Origin: an uncultured Collinsella sp.
GTDB taxonomy: Bacteria > Actinomycetota > Coriobacteriia > Coriobacteriales > Coriobacteriaceae
Direction: 5' to 3'
Assembly (NCBI GenBank): GCA_934654515.1
Contig: CAKUGA010000020.1
Coordinates: 1 to 21,910, forward strand
Length of the DNA stretch: 21,910 nt
The first letter of the stretch is position 1; every line of letters starts with the position of its first letter. A model generated the notes under the pieces. The model worked only from the letters and a program-made list of their open reading frames with translations. It was not told where the DNA came from and ran no database searches. Position numbers and translations under genes: made by a program. Positions 7,367 through 15,410 of this stretch are shown piece by piece.

Positions 7367-9211
7367 TTGAATTATCTGAGTGAGATGCTCAAACTGCCGG
7401 TCTTGGACGTCGACGGCGAAAAGCTCGGCGTGGTCAACGATTTTGGTATTGCTACCGGCGAAGTTTTTCCGCACGTGACGTCGCTCGCGTTCCGCGGTCC
7501 CGGCAAGACGCCGTTTATGATCAGCTGGCGCAAATGGGTCGACCGTATCGACGAGACGGGCGTGTACCTCAAGACGTCGGCCACCGACATCCGCTTTTCG
7601 TACCTGCAGCCGACCGAGCTGTTGCTGGCGCGCGACGTTCTCAACAAGCAGATCGTCGACACGCAGGGCATGAAGGTCGTGCGCGTAAACGACATCAAGT
7701 TCTCCATGTCGGGCGAAAACCAGCTGCGTCTGCTGGGTGCCGAGGTCGGCGCTCGCGGCCTGCTGCGCGCCATCAGCCCCGCGCTCGAGCATGTCGTCGA
7801 GGGCTTTATGAAGCACCTGGGCAAGCCGCTCAGCGAGGACATCATCGCCTGGTCCTACATGGACCTGCTCGATCGCTCGACCAAGAACATCCAGCTCTCG
7901 GTGTCGCACAAGACGCTCGGCGAGCTGCATCCCGCCGACATCGCCGACATTATCGAGCAGCTCGACCCGCGCCTGCGTGCGCAGGTGTTCGCACAGCTCG
8001 ATACCGCCCAGGCCGCCGAGGCCATTTCGGAGTTCGATGACGACGAGCTTATGACCGAGATGCTCGAGGGCATGTCCGACACGGACGCATCGTCGATGCT
8101 GGCCATGATGGACCCGGACGACGCCGCCGACCTGATCGACGAGCTCGATTACGAGAAGGCCGAAAAGCTCCTGCGTCTGATGGGCGTCAAGGAGGAGAAG
8201 GCGATTCGTAACCTGCTGGGCTACGAGGAAAACACCGCCGGCCGTATCATGACCTCGGAGTTTGTCGCCCTGCCCGCCACGGCGACAGTCGGCGATGCCA
8301 TCGAGGCGATTCGCCAGCTCGACGAGGACTTCGAGAGCGTCTACTACGTCTACACCGAGGACCCGAGCGGCATGCTGACCGGCGTGCTTTCGCTGCGCAC
8401 GCTGATCGTGGCCGACCGCGACGCCACGTTGGGCCAGCTCGCCTATCGCGACCTGGTCTATGTGTCACCCGACGAGGACCAGGAAGACGTAACGGACGAG
8501 ATGACCAAGTACGACCTGGTCGCCATCCCCGTCTGCGACGAGAACCGTCACATCTTGGGCATCGTGACCTTCGACGACGCCATGGACGTTATCGCCGAGG
8601 AGCATCAGGAGGACCTGCAGATCGCCGGCATCGGCTCGGGCGACAGCGCGTCGGACGACTCGACGAACGTGCTCAGCTGGTTCGTGCATCGCCAGTACTG
8701 GGTTGTCGTGTGGGGCATTGCCTCGTGCATCATGGCAACAGTACTGGGGACGGCGCTTGGCTCCGCGCATCTGGTGGTGTTTCCCATGTGCGCCATGCCG
8801 CTCGTGTTGCTGGCCGCCTCGCGCATGGTGTCGTTCGTCAAGAACTACTTCCTGGAGTACGACGGCCACGACGACGAGCCCAAGCCGTACCTGGGATTCT
8901 TCTTCCAGAGCACGGGCATGGGCCTGATCCTTTCACTCGTGACCTACCTGTGCGCGCAGTTGGTGCGCACCGCCGCGTTCCCCGATGCCCCCATGTTCGA
9001 GGAGCAGCTCTTTACCGGATGCTTTAACATTGCGGCTATCATCTGCCTGGTTAGCAACATGAGTGCCGTGATGTATCTGATGGTGCTGTTCTGGCGCGAT
9101 GAGCACGACCTCAATACGTCGGGTACCGCCATGAACGTCATTGCCGTCATGATCTCGTGCGTGGCGTACTGCACCGCTGCGGTGCTGCTCACCATGTCGG
9201 TCATGGGATAG
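7367..9211 (+). CDS. PRC-MgtE_N-CBS protein with atypical membrane domain
   Basis: A 614-residue protein. Two PRC-barrel-like units lie at about 1-75 (LDVDGEKLGVVNDF) and 90-140 (VDTQGMKVVRVNDIKF, ending RGLLRAI). An MgtE N-type helical domain follows (about 175-280, LHPADIADIIEQLD...DPDDAADLIDEL), then a CBS pair (about 285-425) and five predicted helices (about 440-614). In MgtE the N and CBS domains sense cytosolic Mg2+ and gate the pore. Here the membrane part lacks the GGNxGxQ signature and the TM5 aspartate of MgtE channels, so transport by it is doubtful. It may instead sense or gate for the transporter encoded 8 nt downstream. The TTG start follows GGGGAG by 5 nt; an ATG six codons on is an alternative. 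Confidence 0.78.
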   Translation: MNYLSEMLKLPVLDVDGEKLGVVNDFGIATGEVFPHVTSLAFRGPGKTPFMISWRKWVDRIDETGVYLKTSATDIRFSYLQPTELLLARDVLNKQIVDTQGMKVVRVNDIKFSMSGENQLRLLGAEVGARGLLRAISPALEHVVEGFMKHLGKPLSEDIIAWSYMDLLDRSTKNIQLSVSHKTLGELHPADIADIIEQLDPRLRAQVFAQLDTAQAAEAISEFDDDELMTEMLEGMSDTDASSMLAMMDPDDAADLIDELDYEKAEKLLRLMGVKEEKAIRNLLGYEENTAGRIMTSEFVALPATATVGDAIEAIRQLDEDFESVYYVYTEDPSGMLTGVLSLRTLIVADRDATLGQLAYRDLVYVSPDEDQEDVTDEMTKYDLVAIPVCDENRHILGIVTFDDAMDVIAEEHQEDLQIAGIGSGDSASDDSTNVLSWFVHRQYWVVVWGIASCIMATVLGTALGSAHLVVFPMCAMPLVLLAASRMVSFVKNYFLEYDGHDDEPKPYLGFFFQSTGMGLILSLVTYLCAQLVRTAAFPDAPMFEEQLFTGCFNIAAIICLVSNMSAVMYLMVLFWRDEHDLNTSGTAMNVIAVMISCVAYCTAAVLLTMSVMG

Positions 9212-9219
9212 GTGGTCGC

Positions 9220-10482
9220 GTGCAAAACACGAAGCAAAAGCCGAGCACCAAGCAAAAGCTGACCATTGCGGCCATCTTTGGCGCCATGGGACCCGGTCTG
9301 CTGGCGGCGCTTTCTGGTAATGACGCCGGCGGCATCGCCACGTATTCCAGTGCGGGCGCCAGCTATGGCTACAAGATGCTCTGGATGCTTCCCGTCATGA
9401 CCGTGCTGCTTATCGTGACGCAGGAGACCGCGGCACGCTGCGGTTGTGTCACGGGTAAGGGCTTGGCATCGCTCATCCGCGAACGCTTTGGCGTGCGCAA
9501 GAGCGTGCTGGCCATGGCGGCGCTGTTGATCGCCAACACGGCCGTGACCATCTCGGAGTTCGCGGGTATCGCGAGCGGCCTTGCTCTTTTTGGCGTTCCG
9601 GCGAGCATCTCGGTGCCGCTTGTGGCGCTGCTGGTGTGGATGCTTACCATGTCGGGCAGCTTCCAGCGCATCGAGAAGATCTTGCTGCTGGTGAGCTGCG
9701 TGTTCGTGACCTATATCGTCGCCGCGTTTATGGCTGGCCCCAACTGGGGCGAGGTCGCAGTCGACTTGGTCGTGCCCAATATTCAGAATGATCCCAACTA
9801 CGTGTCGCTCGTGGTCGCAACAATCGGTACCACCATCGCACCGTGGATGATCTTCCTGGCGCAGAACAACGTGGTCGATAAGAACGCGGGCGAGGACGAT
9901 ATCGTGCTGCAGCGTATCGATACCGTGAGCGGCTCGATCGCAGCCGACGTCATTGCCGGCTTCATCATTATCACGACCGGTACGGTGCTGTTCCCGGCGG
10001 GTGTTCAGATTAGCGATGCTGCCGACGCCGCTCGTGCGTTGGAGCCCATCGCGGGCCAGTGGTCCACGGTGCTGTTTGCCTCTGGTTTGGTTGCGGCGAG
10101 CTTTTTGGCTGCGTGCGTGCTGCCGGGTGTTACGTCCAGCGCCATCTGCGAGGCATTTGGCTGGGAGCGCGGCGCCGATCGCAGCTGGGACGAGGCTCCG
10201 GTCTACCGCGGCATCATTACCGCCATTATTGGTATCTCGGCCGTGCTGGTGCTTATGCCCGGTGTCGATCTGTTCCAGATTATGATGACCTCGCAGGTCA
10301 TCAACGGCGTGCTGCTGCCCGTGGTCTTGGTATTTCAGGTGGTTATCGCGGCCGACCGCCACATTATGGGCGCCAACCGCAACGGCCGCGTGTGGAATGT
10401 GCTCACGTGGGCGACCATCGGCGTGATCACGGTGCTGACAGTTGTTATGTTTGTGCTGCAGGCGATGGGTTACAGCGCCTAG
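9220..10482 (+). CDS. NRAMP-related magnesium transporter (NRMT type)
   Basis: A 420-residue membrane protein of the NRAMP/SLC11 family with about 11 helices. The start of TM1 (GPGLLAALSGNDAGGIATY) and the TM6 region align with NRAMP. However, the metal-binding DPGN is D35-A-G-G38, and the TM6 MPH is A207-P-W209. Loss of the asparagine and of the soft methionine ligand is the mark of NRMTs, shown in Clostridium and Eggerthella to carry Mg2+ rather than Mn2+ or Fe2+. Mg2+ import is therefore the best reading. The GTG start (9220) lies 8 nt after the previous stop with GGTGG just upstream. An earlier in-frame ATG at 9157 lies inside the upstream gene. A terminator follows at 10516. Confidence 0.85.
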   Translation: MQNTKQKPSTKQKLTIAAIFGAMGPGLLAALSGNDAGGIATYSSAGASYGYKMLWMLPVMTVLLIVTQETAARCGCVTGKGLASLIRERFGVRKSVLAMAALLIANTAVTISEFAGIASGLALFGVPASISVPLVALLVWMLTMSGSFQRIEKILLLVSCVFVTYIVAAFMAGPNWGEVAVDLVVPNIQNDPNYVSLVVATIGTTIAPWMIFLAQNNVVDKNAGEDDIVLQRIDTVSGSIAADVIAGFIIITTGTVLFPAGVQISDAADAARALEPIAGQWSTVLFASGLVAASFLAACVLPGVTSSAICEAFGWERGADRSWDEAPVYRGIITAIIGISAVLVLMPGVDLFQIMMTSQVINGVLLPVVLVFQVVIAADRHIMGANRNGRVWNVLTWATIGVITVLTVVMFVLQAMGYSA

Positions 10483-10515
10483 CGTCTCTTTTGGGGCTTC
10501 GAGCGGGTCGTAGCG

Positions 10516-10536
10516 ATGGGCTGCGGCCTGTTTTTT
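10516..10536 (+). terminator. Intrinsic terminator of the Mg2+ operon
   Basis: ATGGGC (10516-10521) pairs with GCCTGT (10526-10531), including two G-U pairs, around a TGCG loop, and runs directly into T6. It ends transcription 34 nt after the NRMT-type stop. Confidence 0.6.
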
Positions 10537-10565
10537 GCTTGCTATAGGGGGTTAGTTATATGACA

Positions 10566-10795
10566 GTGGGCAAAAAATGCCAAATATGAGTACTGTTGCT
10601 AGGGCGATAGCATTTATGTGCAAGAAGATAATGTACATAATCTAGAGTGTGTACATTAAAATTCGCCTCAACAGGCTTTAATCCAGCTAGGCTGGCCGCT
10701 CCTAGGGGTTTACAGGGACGCTCAGACGCCATTTTGGGCGGATTTGCCTGCTACTAAAATGGCAACAGTACTCATATTTGCCCTTTTTTGCCCAC
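10566..10795. repeat. 230-bp non-coding element with 34-bp inverted ends
   Basis: The sequence at 10566-10599 is repeated inverted at 10762-10795, matching 32 of 34 positions. Both ends begin with GTGGGC read inward. Each arm carries a run of six A/T and the core GAGTACTGTTGC. The interior is more AT-rich than its neighbours and has no convincing reading frame. It holds a 9-bp inverted repeat (10629-10658) and a CCAGC/GCTGG hairpin. No clear target-site duplication flanks the ends. The shape is that of a MITE-like, non-autonomous mobile or palindromic repeat; mobility is inferred. The 10483-10918 gap has no gene. Confidence 0.7.
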
Positions 10796-10817
10796 AGCCC
10801 CTTGGCATGTTGTTACG

Positions 10818-10859
10818 AAGCCGCCCCTGGACTGGAATTGACAGCCCAGGGGCGGCTTT
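10818..10859. terminator. Strong hairpin, likely bidirectional terminator
   Basis: A perfect 13-bp GC-rich stem, AAGCCGCCCCTGG (10818-10830) with CCAGGGGCGGCTT (10846-10858), has a 15-nt loop. It lies between the convergent NRMT-type and acyltransferase genes. The T-tract is short on both strands (TTT on plus, TT on minus). Confidence 0.6.
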
Positions 10860-10918
10860 CGCTCGTCGCGGGAGTGTCCCCAGGTGCCGGCATAAAAGGA
10901 ACGTCCCTAGCTGCCGGA

Positions 10919-13129
10919 TTACTTGTCGGTGCCCAGCTTGTGCGGCTTGAAGGCGAGGGCATTGACGAGCGCGTCGGTGGCGGACTTCACCGCTGCCGGC
11001 TGCGGGTCGTTGACGTGATCCTCGGGGTGTACGGGCAGGTCCTTCTTGACCGCGTCGTGAATCAAGTTGAGGTATTCGGTCACACCGGTGGTCGACAGGT
11101 GCGTGCCGTCGCCATCGAACAGGTCATTTCGGTTGGCGCTGTATCCGTACCAGTCGATAACGCGCACATTTTTGTAGCGCGTGGCGGCGTTGGCAATGGC
11201 CTGGTTGGTCGAGCCAACCCACGGCTGCGGGCTGCGCGTGTTTACAAACACGACAATGCGCTTGTCTCCCGCATCGGCCATGATGGCATCGATCTGGTCA
11301 TCGGTCACCAAGCCGTTGGTGCCCAGGGCAAAGACCACGATTTTGCCGGCAAGGTTCTGTTGGATATAACCCTCAAATGTCGCGCGGCCCGCATCGAACT
11401 GGCGGCCCTTTTCGGCATCGATGTGGCTGTGCGGGAACACGCCGTCAAAGGAGTCGACGGCGCGCAGCGACACGGAGTCGCCGATCATGAGCAGGTCGTA
11501 GGAGCCATCGGGGAAGCCATCGTTGTCCTTGTCGGTGTCGTCGGCTGCCTGTTGGTCCGTGGGCGCGGCGCTTTTAGCTTCCTTGTTGAGGACTTCGGCG
11601 CCTTCGCCGCTGAGCGCGGAGGTTTCCGGCACAAAGACCAGACCGCCCAGCGCGATGACAAGCACGATGCCGCAAGTGGCACACGCAGGAATATGCGAGC
11701 GCACCCAGTTGGCGGGCGTGGTGGTGCCATCGCGGAGCTCGGACACGGTACGGCCGAAGGCGCCCTTCCTAAACGGCGTCTCGATAAAGCGGTAGGAGCA
11801 TTCGGCCACGGCTACCACCAGCAGTACCTGCAAAATATACTGCCACCAGGGCGTATCGTTAATGTTGGCAACCGGGTTCATGAGCAGCAACAGCGGATAG
11901 TGCCACAGGTAGATGCTGTAGGAGCGCTTGCCAACCCATACGAGCGGCTCGGCGGATAGCGCGCGGGCAACCATTCCCTGGGGCTGCACGCAGGCAGCGA
12001 TGACCATGAGCGTAAGGATGGAGCACAGCAGCGTGCCGCCGCGATACTGGAACGCGGTGTAGCCGTTGGTGAGTGCGACCATAGCGGCGAGGCCAATCAG
12101 GCCTACAACGCCCAACACATCGATGGATGCGGGCGAGGACCAAAAACGCACGAGGGCACTCGGCTGCATCGGGGCGGTCTCGGCTGCATCGTCGGCCGTC
12201 GTGCTCTGCTTGTCTTCGGCATTCTTGTCGTGCTTGGCGACGAGGCGGTCGAGCCCCAGGCGACGCGCGAGACGCACCGGCGCCAGGTCGCGATCGGGGA
12301 TAAAGGCCATCCAGGCACCCAGCAGCAGCGAGAACACGCGGGTGTCGGTGCCGTAGTACACGCGGCTGGGATCGGCGGCGGGGTTGTAGAGCACCATCAT
12401 GGCGACGGCGGAAACCGCGGCAAGGCCCAGAACCACGCGGCGCGTGTTGGGTTTGCTCACATGCATGGATACCATGGCAAGGAGCAGCGGCGGCCAGATG
12501 AGGTAGAACTGCTCCTCGATGGCGAGCGACCAAAAGTGCGTGAGCGGCGAGGGATCGCCCAAGGCGTTGAAGTACGAGACGTCCTGCGCAATCTGCCACC
12601 AGTTGTTGAAGAACAGCAGCGACGGCAGGATGTCGGGACGCATCTTGGTGAGCATCACGTGGTTAAAGATCGTGCACAGCGCGCAGGTCACCACCACGAC
12701 GGTCACTACGGCGGGGAACAGGCGGCGGATGCGGCGAATCCAGAAGCTCTTGAGGTCGATGCGTCCGGTCTTGGCGACTTCGTTGAGCAGCAGGCGCGTG
12801 ATCAGATAGCCCGAAAGCACAAAGAAGATCGTGACGCCGAGCAAGCCGCCTTGCGCCCATGTGAGGTTGAGGTGATAGAGCACCACCGCGACAACGGCGA
12901 GCGTGCGCAGGCCGTCGAGGGCGGGAATGTAGCGGGATTTGGGACGAGCGGGCGTCTGGTCTGCGGTGGCGGCGCTGGCATGGTTCGCTTTGTTGGCGGG
13001 CGAACGATGGGGGCTCGGGGCGCGTCGCGAGTCGCCGGTGCGACGCTCGGCCCGCGGACGTTCGTGCGGCGCCGGTTCGTTGCCCGTGCGGCGTCGGCCG
13101 CGCGAGCTCGATTGCGGGAATTGTTCCAT
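10919..13129 (-). CDS. Membrane O-acyltransferase with C-terminal SGNH domain
   Basis: A 736-residue two-domain protein of the OatA/OafA type, which moves acetyl groups across the membrane onto peptidoglycan or surface polysaccharide. Residues 1-65 are an Arg/Pro-rich, likely disordered cytoplasmic extension. The acyltransferase-3 domain (about 66-495, roughly ten helices) has ALDGLRTLAVVAVVLYHLN, FFVLSGYLIT, WIRRIRRLFPA, HFWSLAIEEQFYLIWP and YSIYLWHYPLLL. The outer SGNH domain (about 540-710) has the nucleophile block G550-D-S552, GTNG in block III and the D674-G-T-H677 pair. The linker carries a calcium-loop-like motif at 531-541. The polysaccharide target cannot be told. The ATG at 13129 has a weak GGATGA site. 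Confidence 0.88.
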   Translation of the reverse strand: MEQFPQSSSRGRRRTGNEPAPHERPRAERRTGDSRRAPSPHRSPANKANHASAATADQTPARPKSRYIPALDGLRTLAVVAVVLYHLNLTWAQGGLLGVTIFFVLSGYLITRLLLNEVAKTGRIDLKSFWIRRIRRLFPAVVTVVVVTCALCTIFNHVMLTKMRPDILPSLLFFNNWWQIAQDVSYFNALGDPSPLTHFWSLAIEEQFYLIWPPLLLAMVSMHVSKPNTRRVVLGLAAVSAVAMMVLYNPAADPSRVYYGTDTRVFSLLLGAWMAFIPDRDLAPVRLARRLGLDRLVAKHDKNAEDKQSTTADDAAETAPMQPSALVRFWSSPASIDVLGVVGLIGLAAMVALTNGYTAFQYRGGTLLCSILTLMVIAACVQPQGMVARALSAEPLVWVGKRSYSIYLWHYPLLLLMNPVANINDTPWWQYILQVLLVVAVAECSYRFIETPFRKGAFGRTVSELRDGTTTPANWVRSHIPACATCGIVLVIALGGLVFVPETSALSGEGAEVLNKEAKSAAPTDQQAADDTDKDNDGFPDGSYDLLMIGDSVSLRAVDSFDGVFPHSHIDAEKGRQFDAGRATFEGYIQQNLAGKIVVFALGTNGLVTDDQIDAIMADAGDKRIVVFVNTRSPQPWVGSTNQAIANAATRYKNVRVIDWYGYSANRNDLFDGDGTHLSTTGVTEYLNLIHDAVKKDLPVHPEDHVNDPQPAAVKSATDALVNALAFKPHKLGTDK

Positions 13130-13222
13130 AAAACATCATCCAATGACGAGAATAATCAGCACATATTCATTGTAGCCGCCTGCTCCTGTGAATGCTTGCT
13201 GCTGGCGCAACCTCAAGCGCGC

Positions 13223-13252
13223 GTTCACATCAAAGTGAACTAAAGTTATAGA
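13223..13252 (+). promoter_or_regulatory. Promoter and operator-like repeat of the ribokinase gene
   Basis: TTCACA (13224-13229), a 17-nt spacer and TATAGA (13247-13252) form a good promoter 63 nt upstream of the ATG. A perfect inverted repeat, GTTCAC-N6-GTGAAC (13223-13240), covers the -35 and half the spacer, as expected of a repressor site. Confidence 0.6.
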
Positions 13253-13315
13253 GGTGCGAAAGCATACGATTGACGGCCGACGGTGGGCAAAAAGCCCGCG
13301 GATGAGGAGGTTTCC

Positions 13316-14278
13316 ATGGCAGATCGCGGCATCGTTGCGGTGTTCGGCAGCATGAACATGGACCTTTCGGTGGCGTGCGAGCGCATGCCGCGTGCGGGCG
13401 AGACCGTCGGCGGAAGCGGTTTTATCACCAACGCCGGCGGCAAGGGTGCAAACCAGGCTGTCGCCGCCGCGCGCATGGGTGCGCGCACGTGCATGATCGG
13501 CGCCGTCGGGCGCGATACATTTGGTGACGCACTGGTGGCGGGGCTCCAAGATGCCGGCGTGGGCGTTGAGTTTGTGGCGCGTCGCGACGACGTGGAGACG
13601 GGCACCGCGACTATCATTCGCTGCGAGAACGACAACCGCATCGTGTTATCGCCGGGCGCCAACCATGCGCTTTCGGGCGAGGACGTTGCCTGCGCGCTGC
13701 GCTATCTGGTGGCCGATGAGCTCGACGCCAATATCTGCGACCTCGCCCCGGCGGCCGGCGGCGTCTTTATCGCCCAGGGCGAATGCGACCTGATGGCCAC
13801 GGCCGCGGCGCTCTCTTGCGCCCACAGGCTGGGGTTCTATACGGTCTTTAACCCGGCGCCGGCGTGCGACCTGCCGGCGGGAGCGTGGCCTGCGGTCGAC
13901 TTGGTTTGTCCCAACGAGACCGAGTGCCAGGCGCTGACGGGCATCTTGCCCACGGATGACGCGAGCTGCGTGGCCGCGCTTGGGGCTTTGCTCGCCAAGG
14001 GCGCCGGTGCCGCGGTCATCACACTGGGCGGCGCTGGGTCGGTTACGCTCGGCGATGACGGCGAGCCGCTGCGTATGCCGGCGCTTTCGAGCGCGGTAGT
14101 CGACACGACGGCCGCGGGCGATACGTTTATCGGCGCGCTTGCAGCGGCCCGCCTGGAGGGCTTGCCGCTCTTTGAGTGCATGGCCGCAGGTGCCCGTGCC
14201 TCGGCGGTGACGGTGTCGCGTTTGGGCGCGCAGCAGTCGATTCCCACGCGCGCCGAAGTTGAACATTGGTTTGGTTAA
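13316..14278 (+). CDS. rbsK: Ribokinase (PfkB family)
   Basis: A 320-residue cytoplasmic sugar kinase that would phosphorylate D-ribose to ribose 5-phosphate with ATP. It has the ribokinase N-terminal pattern GSMNMDLSV...P.AGETV...NAGGKGANQAVAAARMGA and the C-terminal anion-hole and catalytic motif D263-T-T-A-A-G-D269, with D269 the expected base. The family usually has DTTGAGD, so the Gly-to-Ala change at 266 is a mild variation. The ATG at 13316 follows GAGGAGG. A nucleoside hydrolase gene begins 30 nt downstream, so the ribose probably comes from nucleosides. Another PfkB pentose kinase cannot be excluded. Confidence 0.85.
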   Translation: MADRGIVAVFGSMNMDLSVACERMPRAGETVGGSGFITNAGGKGANQAVAAARMGARTCMIGAVGRDTFGDALVAGLQDAGVGVEFVARRDDVETGTATIIRCENDNRIVLSPGANHALSGEDVACALRYLVADELDANICDLAPAAGGVFIAQGECDLMATAAALSCAHRLGFYTVFNPAPACDLPAGAWPAVDLVCPNETECQALTGILPTDDASCVAALGALLAKGAGAAVITLGGAGSVTLGDDGEPLRMPALSSAVVDTTAAGDTFIGALAAARLEGLPLFECMAAGARASAVTVSRLGAQQSIPTRAEVEHWFG

Positions 14279-14308
14279 ACGATTGAGACGGAGAAGCGGA
14301 GTAGAACA

Positions 14309-15283
14309 ATGGCAACCAAGAAGCTGATCCTTGATCTGGATATGGGCGTGGACGATGCGATGGCGCTCGCCTATGCCATCGCGAGCCCCGAAGTGGAGCT
14401 CGTCGGTATTACCACGTGCTTTGGCAACGTGCGCGTCGAGCAGTCGGCGCATAACTGCCTGGCGATGCTCGACCTGCTGGGTCGCCCCGAGGTGCCGGTG
14501 TACCTGGGCGCCGACCGACCCATCAAGGCGACCGAGCCCTATACGCCGCCGGCGTCCACCACGCTCATCCACGGCAAAAACGGCATCGGCGGCGCAAGCG
14601 TGCCCGCCTCGCCGTACGAGCCGGTGGGCGCGACGACGGCCGAAGGCAATGCAGCGGTCGATTACCTGATCGATGCCGCGCGCACTTACGGTCCCGACCT
14701 GGTCTATGTGGCGACCGGCCCGCTCTCCAACTTGGCACTGGCCCTGGAGCGCGATGCGGCGGCGATGATGGCTATCGGCCGCGTGGTCGTGATGGGCGGC
14801 GCCCTGACCGTGCCCGGCAACGTGAGCGCGGGTGCCGAGGCCAATATGGCAAGCGATCCCGAGGCGGCTGACGCCGTGCTGCGCTCGGGCCGCAAGCTCA
14901 CCATGGTTGGTCTGGACGTGACGCATCGCGTGGTGCTGACGCGCCGCGACATTGCCGGTTGGACGGGCTCGGGCACCATGGCCGGTTGCGCGTTTGCGAG
15001 TATGGTCGAGCACTACATTGGCTCGTACGAGATGAACGCCCCTTACCTGGGCGGCTGCGCGCTGCACGATCCGCTTGCCGTTGCCGTGGCGATTGATCCC
15101 ACGCTCGTGGGCGCGCTCGGTTGCAACTTGCGCGTCGACCTGCTCGGCGAGTATCGCGGCCGCACTATCTGCGACGAGCGCCGCGTGGCCGACCCGGACA
15201 AGAGCGCCCTTGTGGCGCTAACCGTGGACGCCCCGCGCTTCCTCGCGGAGTTCAAGGCACGCATGGCTCACGTCTTGGGCTAA
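14309..15283 (+). CDS. Ribonucleoside hydrolase (IunH family)
   Basis: A 324-residue enzyme that splits the N-glycosidic bond of nucleosides to free base and ribose. The calcium-binding signature appears as D9-L-D11-M-G13-V-D15-D16-A; the usual Thr and Pro of DTDPGxDDA are Leu and Met here. The MGGA loop, the N..SDPEAA motif (NMASDPEAADAV) and the C-terminal HDPLA histidine are all present. Base preference (purine, pyrimidine or both) cannot be read from sequence. It follows the ribokinase gene by 30 nt with GGAG ahead of the ATG, giving a two-step route from nucleoside to ribose 5-phosphate. A strong terminator follows. Confidence 0.88.
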   Translation: MATKKLILDLDMGVDDAMALAYAIASPEVELVGITTCFGNVRVEQSAHNCLAMLDLLGRPEVPVYLGADRPIKATEPYTPPASTTLIHGKNGIGGASVPASPYEPVGATTAEGNAAVDYLIDAARTYGPDLVYVATGPLSNLALALERDAAAMMAIGRVVVMGGALTVPGNVSAGAEANMASDPEAADAVLRSGRKLTMVGLDVTHRVVLTRRDIAGWTGSGTMAGCAFASMVEHYIGSYEMNAPYLGGCALHDPLAVAVAIDPTLVGALGCNLRVDLLGEYRGRTICDERRVADPDKSALVALTVDAPRFLAEFKARMAHVLG

Positions 15284-15295
15284 GTGCTTCCCACA

Positions 15296-15332
15296 CCCCG
15301 TCTCAAGTAGCTAATTTGGGACGGGGCTTTTT
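15296..15332 (+). terminator. Intrinsic terminator after the nucleoside hydrolase gene
   Basis: An 11-bp stem (15296-15306 with 15316-15326, one G-U pair) with a 9-nt loop is followed by CTTTTT. A second hairpin, CTTTTTAGC with GCTAAAAAAG, overlaps the tail and ends near 15356. Confidence 0.85.
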
Positions 15333-15410
15333 AGCTACCTTGGGGGCTAAAAAAGATAAATTGCATCGTTCCAAATGAGTGCATAATTGCGTAATTTATA
15401 GAACTAGCTG

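Noticed and set aside
8732..8745. 14-nt match (ATGGCAACAGTACT) to the right arm of the inverted-repeat element
   Set aside because: It lies inside the MgtE-like coding sequence, has no partner arm nearby and encodes ordinary membrane-helix residues. It is probably chance.
9220..10482. Mn2+/Fe2+ transporter MntH
   Set aside because: The DPGN and MPH metal-site motifs of MntH are replaced by DAGG and APW, so the Mg2+-type NRMT branch fits better.
10744..10950. Small plus-strand frame across the element and hairpin
   Set aside because: No Shine-Dalgarno site, runs through a terminator-like hairpin and into the antisense of the acyltransferase gene; no recognisable protein.
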